Positions 1-7,309 of a stretch of 10,997 nt of DNA are shown piece after piece. Below the pieces are notes generated by a model that worked only from the letters and a program-made list of their open reading frames with translations, was not told where the DNA came from and made no database searches. Position 1 is the first letter of the stretch; every line of letters starts with the position of its first letter. Source of the stretch: a bacterium (GTDB lineage Bacteria; Babelota; Babeliae; Babelales; CAIQNR01); contig CANNBR010000026.1 in assembly GCA_947502805.1 (NCBI GenBank), positions 1 to 10,997 of the forward strand. The letters are read 5' to 3'. Position numbers and translations under genes: made by a program.

Positions 1-1
1 T

Positions 2-841
2 GCTTTTTTGGGATTGTTGCCACTACTGGGATGGTATGGATTGCTTTTTGCACTTTTGTGTATGCAGGTGGGTGTTTCTCAAAAAAAATTAGTCTTGATT
101 TTTGTTGGTAGCATTCCTTTCGTGCTTGGTTTTTTTATTTTTAATCAAACTAAGGTATGCGAAGAACAGGATAAAAAAATTATTATGGTTTCACACATGT
201 TTTATAAAAAAACGCCTTACGAGCGCGCTCAAGAATTGTATGATCTGTTGTATGAAATGAAGCGATTACATCCTTATGCCCAGATGTTTGTGCTTCCTGA
301 ATCGGCATTTCCGTTTCCATTAAATATTGATCAGTATGCGCAAGAACTGTTAACGCAGGCCTGTGGTGATACCTACCTTGTGCTTGGTAGTCATTATTAT
401 TGTGTGGACAGCAAAAAGAAAGGCTGTTTGTATAACAGTGCGTATGTATTGCATCAAGGTCGCATACTGTATCGTTATGACAAAAAGCTTCTTTTACCTT
501 TTTTTGAAGAACAACCTAAGCAAAGTTTTTTTTTGCAAAAAACGATAGCACCATTTTTGGTGGGAAAATCTGCCTTTAATTCTCGCGTGGAAGAACAAGA
601 GTCATGCAACTTGCCTGGGTTAGGTACCTTTTCGTTTCGTATTTGTTCCGAATTATTATGGGATATTCCAGTAGGTCAGCAAGTGCTGGTACTTGTTAAT
701 GATAGCCATTATGATTACCCCTATTTCCCCCCCCTTTTTAGGCTTTTTGCTCAATTTCAATCACTAGAAAAACGAAGTACTCTTTTCTATTGTGGATGGA
801 AGCAGAAGGGGTACTTTAGTTTTATGGCTTTTTATAAGTGA
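2..841 (+). CDS. lnt: Apolipoprotein N-acyltransferase-like protein, 5' partial
   Basis: Lnt is an inner-membrane enzyme that adds the third acyl chain to the N-terminal Cys of lipoproteins, using a nitrilase-type Glu-Lys-Cys triad. The frame is open to the left edge, so the true start and upstream membrane helices lie outside; the TTG at 8 is probably internal. Numbering from that TTG, residues 1-47 are hydrophobic and include a GWYGLLF stretch like the last Lnt helices before the catalytic domain. The CN-hydrolase domain follows: PESAFPF with Glu98, YDKKLLLPFFE with Lys159 and a Glu at 167, and ICSELLWD with Cys213. The spacing between these residues is close to that of E. coli Lnt. The protein ends about 64 residues after the Cys, whereas E. 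coli Lnt continues for roughly 125, so the distal catalytic domain and last membrane helix appear to be missing. A C8 tract lies near the end. The family call is fairly secure; activity is uncertain because of the short C-terminus. Confidence 0.75.
   Translation, partial: AFLGLLPLLGWYGLLFALLCMQVGVSQKKLVLIFVGSIPFVLGFFIFNQTKVCEEQDKKIIMVSHMFYKKTPYERAQELYDLLYEMKRLHPYAQMFVLPESAFPFPLNIDQYAQELLTQACGDTYLVLGSHYYCVDSKKKGCLYNSAYVLHQGRILYRYDKKLLLPFFEEQPKQSFFLQKTIAPFLVGKSAFNSRVEEQESCNLPGLGTFSFRICSELLWDIPVGQQVLVLVNDSHYDYPYFPPLFRLFAQFQSLEKRSTLFYCGWKQKGYFSFMAFYK
727..734 (+). repeat. C8 homopolymer inside lnt
   Basis: Eight consecutive C residues, followed by five T, lie inside the lnt-like gene and encode part of the YFPPLF stretch. 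The reading frame is correct across the tract, because Lnt-like sequence continues on both sides. Runs of this length are slippage-prone, and in an AT-rich genome a C8 stands out. Confidence 0.85.
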
Positions 842-871
842 AAAAGTCTAGTATGAAAGTTTTAAAATGAA

Positions 872-914
872 TTGGTATTTTTAAAAGTACTTTATGAATA
901 AAAGAGTGAAGGTG
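872..914 (+). promoter_or_regulatory. Candidate promoter and ribosome binding site for the large exported protein gene
   Basis: A TTGGTA (872-877) and a TATGAA (893-898) are separated by 15 nt, shorter than the usual 17, so the promoter is weakly supported. The GAAGGTG at 908-914 sits 4 nt before the ATG at 919 and is a convincing Shine-Dalgarno sequence that fixes the start. The interval is only 77 nt, and I see no terminator hairpin for the upstream lnt gene in it. Confidence 0.3.
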
Positions 915-918
915 TTTT

Positions 919-3708
919 ATGAAAAGATCGAGTTGCGTAGTGATCATACTGATGTTTTTTTCTGGAATACGACCAGGTAAATTTGATGAGTATATTAAAT
1001 CTCCTGAAATTAAATCTCCGCAAATTAAATCTCCGCTTCATAATGAAAACTTTAACATAAATACCTATGAGCAAGCTCTTAGAAGAGCACAATTACGCGC
1101 AGAGCAAGCAAAAGGGCCAATACATAAAGTTATTACAAAAGCTATTGCAAAAGTTCGTTCAGCCTTGAACCTTCCTCCTAAACCAGAAACGCTTGTTAAG
1201 AGAGAGCCTGTAGACGGTTTGACTGTAGCAGAAGAAGAAGCTTTGAAACATTTTAATATTAAACATACTTTTAAACCCCCTACTCAGGGTTATGCAGATA
1301 CTTCTAAAGAATCTATTTCTAGAGAAGAAGTTCGCATAGTGCTATTAAAAGCGAGAATCAATACAGTTTTGGCGGATAAAGCTAATTACAGTAGCACGGC
1401 ACGTATTAATGAACTTGTGAAAGAGGTTGATTCGCTAGTTGTTGCATTAGAAGAAACAGTAAAGCTAAGGAATGTTATTGGTATGTATCCTGATAGCGAA
1501 GCTTATTTTAATAAAGAAGAAGACGATCAGTACTTAGAGACTATTAAAATTCCTTTAGGTGAGCTTAAAGAGATACAAAAGATGCAAAAACAATTGTCTA
1601 AGCATGATACAGGTCTTAAAAAATATATAGGGAATAAAATTTTTGGACCTACATTAGATTTGGCTGAAAGGAATGCGGTTTTTTTAAAGATGGTAGAATA
1701 TCTTGTTGCTGATAGCCGTAGTTTTGATAATCGTAAGCAAAATCTTACTTTGCAACCAGGACTGTTATTATTGGAAAGTATTGTTAGAAAACAAGCTTTT
1801 GAATTTTGTAAACCTATTTTTATTGAAGAATATTCCTCTAAAAGTCCAGAAATGAAAAAGAATGTTTTACAATTTTTTAAAGACTATGAAAAATATCAAA
1901 AAGGGACTATTGGGAAAATAAGGATTGAATTTGAACTTACGGCAATTATAAATCCTGAAAAAGAAATTATAATTGTAGAGCGAGATCCAACAGTTAAACA
2001 ACCTGGTTTGCCTCATCCTACTACTCAACCATTAAGTCCTGTAGAGAAACCTTTGCCTCCAAATGATGCAGATTCTATTTATTTTGATGTGGTTGATGCT
2101 GCTAGTGCTCAACAAGGAGGAGAAGATGTTTTTTATAGTGTTCAAGGCGATAAAGATAATAGAGATAATGATTTTGAAGAAGCACTTCCTGAAGCTATGC
2201 AAATACAAGTAAAACTTGCCATGGGTAGTATCGGTAAGCTGAAGGTATTAGCAGCCAGGTTTTCGGTGCATGCAAAGTCTGTGGACAGCATTGGGCTAGC
2301 AGAAAAAGGGTTTTCTATTGTTACCACATTTGAAAACAGTATGCCTAAAAATATTCTTGATCATAATGATGGTGCGTTACAAGGGCAGATAAACATACTT
2401 AAGCTCTTGTTTGATGATGCCATAAAAAATCAAAAGTTGGCAGTAGTTGCTTCATTGCAAGCTCTGCGTGCATCAGTAGCGCGTGAATTTGGAGAAACAG
2501 TTTTCCCACCAGTAACAGCAGATTTTAAAGCACAGGTTGCCCTAATCCTTACCCCTCAGTTAAAAGATTCTCTTTCTAAAGATTCAGCATTTAGTAACTT
2601 TGCGATTGAAGTACAAAAGAGTTTAGATTCTACGACAGAAACAAAAACCTTTTTTACTTTGTTAGATACAGAACAAGCAACATTGAAAAACCTTGATTTA
2701 CATTACATTGATAAGAATGATGAGAGGGTTACGGTTCAAGATATTAAAGATCAGGATCAGGATGTTAAAAATGCATTTGACAACTATCCAAAACAGGGGG
2801 CGCTTGCTGCAACTGAAGTAATAATTCCAAAGCTTGAAGATGCTTATGCATTGGCAATCTTTGAAACATTAACTGATCCTCAAAAGGAAGCTTTTAAAGC
2901 GCATAATAAAAAACTTTATGAAGATCTTATTCTTAGGCAACAGGGTAAAGACATTAAAGATGATACAAAACCTAAAGGTTTTTTAGATAAACTTCGTTCT
3001 ATGGTTAAGCCAAAGCCAAAGGTTTCACCTTTGCAAAAGTTTATTAACGAACCTTTTATTTTTTTGGAAAATCAAGGAGAGAGTGCTCTTGGAAAAATGA
3101 AATTAATTATTGATAATAGTAAGAATACTAGCAATCCCAATAATATTTTGGCTGAAATTAATAAACTCAAAAAAAATCTTTCTAGCAATACACTTACTGT
3201 TAAAGAATTGAAAACATTAATTTTGAAGTTAAAAGATAATTATAAACCTTTTGAAGATGCGTATAATCAATATCAAGATGCTATAGATTTTGCTTCAGAT
3301 TTTAATGTTTCTGCACCATTAGCATTTCAAAAAGACTTGCAAACTCCTGAAGGTAGGAAGCAGACACTAGAGGATATGGCTAAACTTTTAGGTGTTAAGA
3401 CTAAAGAGGTTTTTACTATTCCTCGTAAGATATTACAAGCGAAGCTTATAGCAACAGGGAAAACAACATCACAGTCTATGGAGCGTCCGTATAGAGATTT
3501 AGCAATACCTCTGCGTAGCGATATTTTATGGAATTCTGAGTTGGCAAAATTACAGGGTCGTCCAGTGGTAATTCCTGAAAAAGTTAAAGAAAAAATGATT
3601 AATTGGGCAATAAATGTTCAAGAGTCTAATTCCGAGCTTAAAAGCACGATAATAGACATTAATTTTGGGTTTGAAGCACTAACAGCAGAGTTGGCAGAGA
3701 AAGTTTAG
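919..3708 (+). CDS. Large predicted exported helical protein of unknown function (929 aa)
   Basis: I do not recognise a family. The N-terminus (MKRSS, then a hydrophobic run CVVIILMFF to about residue 17) looks like a short Sec signal peptide or a membrane anchor. The Cys at residue 6 lies inside the hydrophobic run without a lipobox, so a lipoprotein is unlikely. Residues 26-40 are three copies of IKSP followed by E, Q or L. The body is rich in Lys, Glu and Leu with heptad-like spacing, suggesting long helices or coiled coils. A Pro-rich linker lies at about 357-381, an acidic patch at about 411-421, and a second basic Pro/Lys linker (KPKPKV) near 695-700. These linkers suggest about three helical blocks. 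A good Shine-Dalgarno precedes the ATG. The gene converges on the acpP-like gene, with 3 nt between stop codons. I infer an envelope or secreted protein, possibly acting at the host interface, but no domain proves this. Confidence 0.8.
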   Translation: MKRSSCVVIILMFFSGIRPGKFDEYIKSPEIKSPQIKSPLHNENFNINTYEQALRRAQLRAEQAKGPIHKVITKAIAKVRSALNLPPKPETLVKREPVDGLTVAEEEALKHFNIKHTFKPPTQGYADTSKESISREEVRIVLLKARINTVLADKANYSSTARINELVKEVDSLVVALEETVKLRNVIGMYPDSEAYFNKEEDDQYLETIKIPLGELKEIQKMQKQLSKHDTGLKKYIGNKIFGPTLDLAERNAVFLKMVEYLVADSRSFDNRKQNLTLQPGLLLLESIVRKQAFEFCKPIFIEEYSSKSPEMKKNVLQFFKDYEKYQKGTIGKIRIEFELTAIINPEKEIIIVERDPTVKQPGLPHPTTQPLSPVEKPLPPNDADSIYFDVVDAASAQQGGEDVFYSVQGDKDNRDNDFEEALPEAMQIQVKLAMGSIGKLKVLAARFSVHAKSVDSIGLAEKGFSIVTTFENSMPKNILDHNDGALQGQINILKLLFDDAIKNQKLAVVASLQALRASVAREFGETVFPPVTADFKAQVALILTPQLKDSLSKDSAFSNFAIEVQKSLDSTTETKTFFTLLDTEQATLKNLDLHYIDKNDERVTVQDIKDQDQDVKNAFDNYPKQGALAATEVIIPKLEDAYALAIFETLTDPQKEAFKAHNKKLYEDLILRQQGKDIKDDTKPKGFLDKLRSMVKPKPKVSPLQKFINEPFIFLENQGESALGKMKLIIDNSKNTSNPNNILAEINKLKKNLSSNTLTVKELKTLILKLKDNYKPFEDAYNQYQDAIDFASDFNVSAPLAFQKDLQTPEGRKQTLEDMAKLLGVKTKEVFTIPRKILQAKLIATGKTTSQSMERPYRDLAIPLRSDILWNSELAKLQGRPVVIPEKVKEKMINWAINVQESNSELKSTIIDINFGFEALTAELAEKV
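994..1038 (+). repeat. Three tandem 15-nt units encoding IKSP(E/Q/L)
   Basis: Three head-to-tail 15-nt units (994-1008, 1009-1023, 1024-1038) share ATTAAATCTCC and differ only in the last few bases. They keep the reading frame and lie just after the signal sequence of the large exported protein. Their near identity implies recent expansion. Confidence 0.85.
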
Positions 3709-3711
3709 GGG

Positions 3712-3957
3712 TTACTTATTCGATTCGCAATACGCAACAACAGCCTGAAGATTAATTAAACCTTTGGCCTCTTCATCGCTGATAATAAGTGAAAATTCTT
3801 CTTCTAAGCGCATCACCAATTCTGTATGAGCCAACCAGTCAAAGCCCAATTCTTCAAACGATGTATGAGCGTCAAGAGGAAGAGCAGGAATCTGCTCTTC
3901 GCATTGTTCAACAATAAGTGTGGTTACTTTTGATACAAGATCATATTTTTCTGCCAT
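3712..3957 (-). CDS. acpP: Acyl-carrier-protein-like protein lacking the phosphopantetheine serine
   Basis: At 81 residues this is the usual ACP length, and it aligns without gaps to E. coli AcpP through helix II and beyond. In AcpP the motif is LGADSLDTVELVMALEEEF. Here residues 37-55 read LGFDWLAHTELVMRLEEEF, so Trp41 replaces Ser36, which carries the 4'-phosphopantetheine arm. I checked the codon: it is TGG on the minus strand, one base from TCG (Ser). The acidic recognition residues of helix II and the following SDEEA segment are kept, so the fold and partner-binding face look intact. As read, the protein cannot be converted to holo-ACP. It starts 14 nt after the FabD-like stop, with an AGGA overlapping that stop, so the two are almost certainly co-transcribed. 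Alternatives are a structural ACP-like partner, another ACP elsewhere doing the chemistry, or a sequencing error. Confidence 0.85.
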   Translation of the reverse strand: MAEKYDLVSKVTTLIVEQCEEQIPALPLDAHTSFEELGFDWLAHTELVMRLEEEFSLIISDEEAKGLINLQAVVAYCESNK

Positions 3958-3971
3958 GGTATTTTTTATTC

Positions 3972-4964
3972 CTACTCTTTTTTATCTTCAGTCGCTGCTT
4001 CTTCAAGCACTTCGATCTCTTTTTTTATACTAGCTTGTATGTCGTCGAATCCTACCAATGCATTGATATCTTCAAGCGAATTAATGGCAAATATTTTTTT
4101 CTTTGGATACCGTTCAGCAAATCCTTTTTGTAATGCAGTACCGGGGCCAATTTCTAAGATATAATCACATTCTTCAAAAGCTTCTTGTACTGCAACCCAT
4201 TGAGTTTGCGCATGAATATGTTGCATCAGTGCTGCTCGTACCATGTCACCTTCAGTTAAAGGTTTCCCAATTACTGCACTAATAAAAGGGATAGATGTAT
4301 TTTTAAAATCAACTTTTTCAAGATACATTTTCATCTGTTTTACAATGTCATCCATTGCTGGTGCATGAAGCCCGCCACCAACAGGAGCAGTAGTTACTGT
4401 TACATAAGAAAGTTGAGTAAGTAATGCTTTAAGAGTACCCGCTGCCTCTTCTGTTGCAATTACTACAAACTGTTCTTTGCCTTCAACAACTGCTAATGCA
4501 GCAATTTCTGTTTTTTTGGAAACTTTTTTACAGAGCTTTTCAAGTTCAGAAAGCTCAAGCCCAACAACACGCATTCCTTTGACTGGACGTAAATCAAGAT
4601 TTTCTTGGTAAAATAAAGAATACTTTTTAAGTAAATAAAGAGCATCTGGAACATTCAAGGCACCGGCGACAGTAAGAGCCGCATATTCACCGATATCATA
4701 GCCTGCAACTTTAGTAGGAGTGATTCCCACTTCTTCAAGCTTTTGTGCAATGGCAACAGATACCACATAGAGTGCAACATAGGCATTTTCTATTTTGGAA
4801 AGTTCTGAATCGGATGAAGCAAAACAAAGTTTTACAAAGTTACTATCAAGACAGTTAGCTGCTTCTTCAAATAACTCTTGAGTGCTACGAGATTTATCAT
4901 AGAGCTCCTTGCCCATGCCAACCCATTGACTACCGTAGCCAGAGAATACAAATCCTATTTTCAT
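3972..4964 (-). CDS. fabD: FabD-like malonyl-CoA:ACP acyltransferase fold, active site replaced
   Basis: FabD moves malonyl from CoA to ACP through a Ser-His pair. This 330-residue protein is clearly FabD-like: FVFSGYGSQWVGMG (5-18, usually FPGQGSQ), AGYDIGEYAAL (87-97, usually GHSLGEYSAL), LHAPAM (199-204, the His motif), TQWVAVQ (254-260), and EIGPG (271-275). However, the nucleophile Ser92 is Asp90, the preceding His is Tyr89, the oxyanion Gln11 is Tyr10, and the carboxylate-binding Arg117 aligns with Tyr115. His200 and Gln255 are kept. I confirmed the TAT GAT codons and the Tyr10 codon in the DNA. Asp needs at least two changes from any Ser codon, so this is not a single read error. The last 20 residues are an acidic/basic tail (ending EDKKE). 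It is co-transcribed with the acpP-like gene. I infer a catalytically dead acyltransferase or one with altered chemistry. Confidence 0.88.
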   Translation of the reverse strand: MKIGFVFSGYGSQWVGMGKELYDKSRSTQELFEEAANCLDSNFVKLCFASSDSELSKIENAYVALYVVSVAIAQKLEEVGITPTKVAGYDIGEYAALTVAGALNVPDALYLLKKYSLFYQENLDLRPVKGMRVVGLELSELEKLCKKVSKKTEIAALAVVEGKEQFVVIATEEAAGTLKALLTQLSYVTVTTAPVGGGLHAPAMDDIVKQMKMYLEKVDFKNTSIPFISAVIGKPLTEGDMVRAALMQHIHAQTQWVAVQEAFEECDYILEIGPGTALQKGFAERYPKKKIFAINSLEDINALVGFDDIQASIKKEIEVLEEAATEDKKE

Positions 4965-5062
4965 TGAAACCTACCCTTCTTTCGAGATCCTGCTGGATCG
5001 ATGTTAGCCATAGCTAAGGTGTCGGCAGATAATGCCACCGTAGCCTTAACAAAGACAAACAT
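4961..5062 (-). CDS. Possible 33-codon leader ORF overlapping the fabD-like start
   Basis: An ATG at 5062 opens 33 codons whose TGA overlaps the fabD-like ATG as ATGA, a classic translational-coupling arrangement. The predicted peptide starts MFVFVKATVALSAD and ends basic (GSRKKGRFQ). No strong Shine-Dalgarno precedes it, I know of no homologue, and a 102-nt ORF can arise by chance. It lies in the 121-nt gap between gltX and the fabD-like gene. Treat it as a candidate only. Confidence 0.2.
   Translation of the reverse strand: MFVFVKATVALSADTLAMANIDPAGSRKKGRFQ
5013..5044 (-). promoter_or_regulatory. Imperfect hairpin in the fabD-like leader
   Basis: The gltX-fabD gap contains GCTA..GGT..GGCA, a GATAA loop, then TGCC..ACC..TAGC (read on +). 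This is an 11-bp stem with one mismatch and a 3-nt bulge. No T-run follows on either strand, so it is not a standard terminator. A second short stem (GATCC/GGATC) lies at 4986-4999. These could structure the fabD leader or mark an RNA processing site; no known riboswitch is recognised. Confidence 0.3.
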
Positions 5063-5085
5063 TATTACTTTTTTTTAAAATCACA

Positions 5086-6510
5086 CTACTGTGCTAAGGA
5101 TCGCGCAAAAGCCTTAATGCGCGCAAGACTCTTCTCTTTTTGCAGTAATGCAAGGAGTTCAAAAACACCGGGGCTTGAAGCGCCACCAGTTAATGCGATA
5201 CGCAATGGTTGAGCGCATGCAACAAGTTTAAGCCCCTCCTGCTCACACAATGACTTAATCAAAGTGCCAACAGTAAGCGCATCAAAAGGCTGACAAGGTT
5301 CAATAACTTGAAGAATCGTAGTGAGTAAAGTTGCTGTTGTACCAGGAGTTACCCATTTGGCAACATCTTCAGGATTGTACGTGGCTGGACCTTCAAAAAA
5401 GGCGGTAATTTCTTGCTCTAATTCAACAAGGGTTTTAACGCGGGATTGGTAGAGCCGAAGAGCTTCAACAACCGTTTCATGAGAATTATTATTGAGAATT
5501 TTTTTAAAAAGATTAGCAGAATCGGTAAGGGCCATAAGCTGAATTATCACTTCTGGCGAAACATCTCTTAGATACACTCCATTCATCCAGGCAAGTTTTA
5601 GATGGTCAAAAATAGCGGCTTTTTTGCCAACTGCTTCGATACTAAAACTCGCTATCATTTCTGAACGAGTAAAAAGTTCCTGATCCCCATGAGCCCACCC
5701 AAGGCGCACAATATAATTTATAAGAGCATCGGGTAAATAACCTTCATTTCGATATGAAAGTACATCAACTGCACCATGTCGCTTTGAAAGCTTGCTACCA
5801 TCAGGAGCAAGAATCATCGGAAGATGAGCAAATAGCGGAACTGTAAATCCACACGCCTTATATAAAAGAATTTGTTTTGGCGTATTAGAAAGATGTTCTT
5901 CGCCGCGAATGATATGAGTTATTTCTGAATAGTTATCATCAACCACTACTGCAAAGTTATACATTGGAGTGCCATCAGATCTAAAAATAATAAAGTCATC
6001 AAGCTGATCTCGTTCAAAGACTACATGGCCACGAATAAGGTCGGATACTTCGACGCGTTTTATATTTTCAGGAATCGCAAAGCGAATCCCATAAGAACGA
6101 GTTTCATTTTCAAGTAGTGGCAGATTTCTGCAAAAATTATCGTAATGATAAAATTCTTCGGTAACCCCTGCAGCTTTTACACGTGCTTCAACTTCTTCTG
6201 AAGTGCAAAAACAACGATACGCATTACCTGATTGTAATAATGAGTTAACAACTGCGTGGTATGAGCCTTGTCTCTGAGACTGAAACAATGGCGCTTCATC
6301 GCTTTCGATGCCAACCCATAAAAGTGCATCAAGAAGTGCTTTTATATATTTTTCTTCTGATCGTTCCCGATCGGTATCTTCTATGCGAACCAGAAAGGTA
6401 CCGCCAGAATGACGCGCAAATAACCAATTAAAGAGAGCGGTCCGTAAACCGCCTATATGCATATTTCCCGTTGGTGACGGGGCAAAACGAACACGAACTT
6501 TTTGAGACAT
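5086..6510 (-). CDS. gltX: Glutamyl-tRNA synthetase
   Basis: This cytoplasmic class I aminoacyl-tRNA synthetase charges tRNA(Glu) with Glu. The protein has 474 residues, a standard bacterial GluRS length. The HIGH motif is HIGG at 18-21 within APSPTGNMHIGGLRTALFNW, and the KMSKS motif is KLSKR at 240-244. IEDTD at 43-47 and the GEEHLSNTPKQ segment at 203-213 are typical. A zinc-site-like cluster is present: Cys100, Cys102, Tyr123 and Cys127. The C-terminal helical anticodon-binding domain is present to about residue 474, including the ALTGGASSPGVFELL segment, so it is not the shorter GluQ-RS. It starts 25 nt after the upstream TPR gene on the same strand with only a weak AGAGAG, so it is probably read from a shared transcript. 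Whether it also charges tRNA(Gln) cannot be decided here. Confidence 0.97.
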   Translation of the reverse strand: MSQKVRVRFAPSPTGNMHIGGLRTALFNWLFARHSGGTFLVRIEDTDRERSEEKYIKALLDALLWVGIESDEAPLFQSQRQGSYHAVVNSLLQSGNAYRCFCTSEEVEARVKAAGVTEEFYHYDNFCRNLPLLENETRSYGIRFAIPENIKRVEVSDLIRGHVVFERDQLDDFIIFRSDGTPMYNFAVVVDDNYSEITHIIRGEEHLSNTPKQILLYKACGFTVPLFAHLPMILAPDGSKLSKRHGAVDVLSYRNEGYLPDALINYIVRLGWAHGDQELFTRSEMIASFSIEAVGKKAAIFDHLKLAWMNGVYLRDVSPEVIIQLMALTDSANLFKKILNNNSHETVVEALRLYQSRVKTLVELEQEITAFFEGPATYNPEDVAKWVTPGTTATLLTTILQVIEPCQPFDALTVGTLIKSLCEQEGLKLVACAQPLRIALTGGASSPGVFELLALLQKEKSLARIKAFARSLAQ

Positions 6511-6535
6511 CTACACACGCTCTCTTTTTTGACTG

Positions 6536-7240
6536 TTATTCTGAAATAGTGCTCATCTTCATTTGAGCGATGGCTAAGTAAGGAGATCTTGTTTGCTTGA
6601 ACTCGTCATCTTTTGACCCATTGAACTTTTCAAGAAGTTGCCATGCATCACGTGCATGCGCTTCATCTTTAGCGCACCAATAGTAATAACCAAGTTCAAA
6701 AGCTGCTCGATCTGCTGTAGCATTTTTTGGATCAAGAGCAAGTGCATTCAGTTCAGAAATACCTTCCTGTTCCTTGTCTGCATCAAGCTTCATAAGAGCA
6801 GATTTAGTTTTCCATTCATACAAAAGCGGAGACTTTGGAGCGCCTTTAATGGCACTATCCATTTCCTGCAGTGCTTCATCTTTTTTGCCTTCGTACCAAT
6901 AAATATCAGCCTTAAAAGCATGCGCACAACTAGAAAGATCTGAAGAGCCATGATTGCGAAGAACAATGTCAAAACTCAAATGAGCATCTTCTAATTGTTG
7001 TTTTGCAACCTGATCATCAGATTCTTTTGACTCAATCATACGCAATACAGCGCGATCATATTCTTCGAAAGCTTCTGACATTGCAAACTGAGCTTTTTGC
7101 TCATGGGAGGCAACATACCACTTACGAAGGCTAGACCCACCAAGCACAAAAATCACCAGCATCACCACGGTGCTTAACCATGTTGAATAGTTATATTCTT
7201 TAAGTTCTTGCAACCATTGACGAACCATTTTTTGTACCAT
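6536..7240 (-). CDS. Membrane-anchored TPR-like protein (YfgM-type architecture)
   Basis: This 234-residue protein has a short basic N-terminus, one membrane helix at about residues 18-37 (STWLSTVVMLVIFVLGG), and a soluble helical region. Helix pairs resemble tetratricopeptide repeats, for example AHAFKADIYWYEGKKDEALQ, then SPLLYEWKTKSALMKLDADKEQEG, and AAFELGYYYWCAKDEAHARD with the W/Y-A-G/A spacing. Architecture and size resemble YfgM/TPR_21 proteins, which sit in the inner membrane facing the periplasm and work with Sec or chaperones. This is an analogy, not a proven orthology. A good Shine-Dalgarno (GAGGA, 5 nt before ATG) supports the start; a second Met is at residue 5. It lies between rpmF and gltX on the same strand, 69 nt after rpmF. 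Confidence 0.75.
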   Translation of the reverse strand: MVQKMVRQWLQELKEYNYSTWLSTVVMLVIFVLGGSSLRKWYVASHEQKAQFAMSEAFEEYDRAVLRMIESKESDDQVAKQQLEDAHLSFDIVLRNHGSSDLSSCAHAFKADIYWYEGKKDEALQEMDSAIKGAPKSPLLYEWKTKSALMKLDADKEQEGISELNALALDPKNATADRAAFELGYYYWCAKDEAHARDAWQLLEKFNGSKDDEFKQTRSPYLAIAQMKMSTISE

Positions 7241-7309
7241 ACAATCCTCGCTTATTTCTCCTTTTTTGACACTGCGCCTAACCTAACACACCCCCCTATA
7301 AAAGTGAAA

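Noticed and set aside
892..1092. Minus-strand ORF across the start of the large exported gene
   Set aside because: It is an overlap of the repeat-bearing coding region in the opposite strand, with a repetitive RRFN peptide created by the tandem repeat and no independent start signal.
2074..2091. Tyr motif SIYFDV in the large exported protein as an ITIM-like host-signalling motif
   Set aside because: A single short match in a 929-residue protein is expected by chance, and no second matching motif was found.
3918..4133. Plus-strand ORF of 71 codons over the acpP/fabD junction
   Set aside because: It is antisense to two recognisable genes and its Phe-rich peptide mirrors Lys/Glu-rich coding on the other strand.
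6638..6943. Plus-strand ORF of 101 codons inside the TPR-like gene
   Set aside because: It is fully antisense to a well-supported gene, has a Cys/Phe/Ile-rich composition typical of shadow frames, and has no ribosome binding site.
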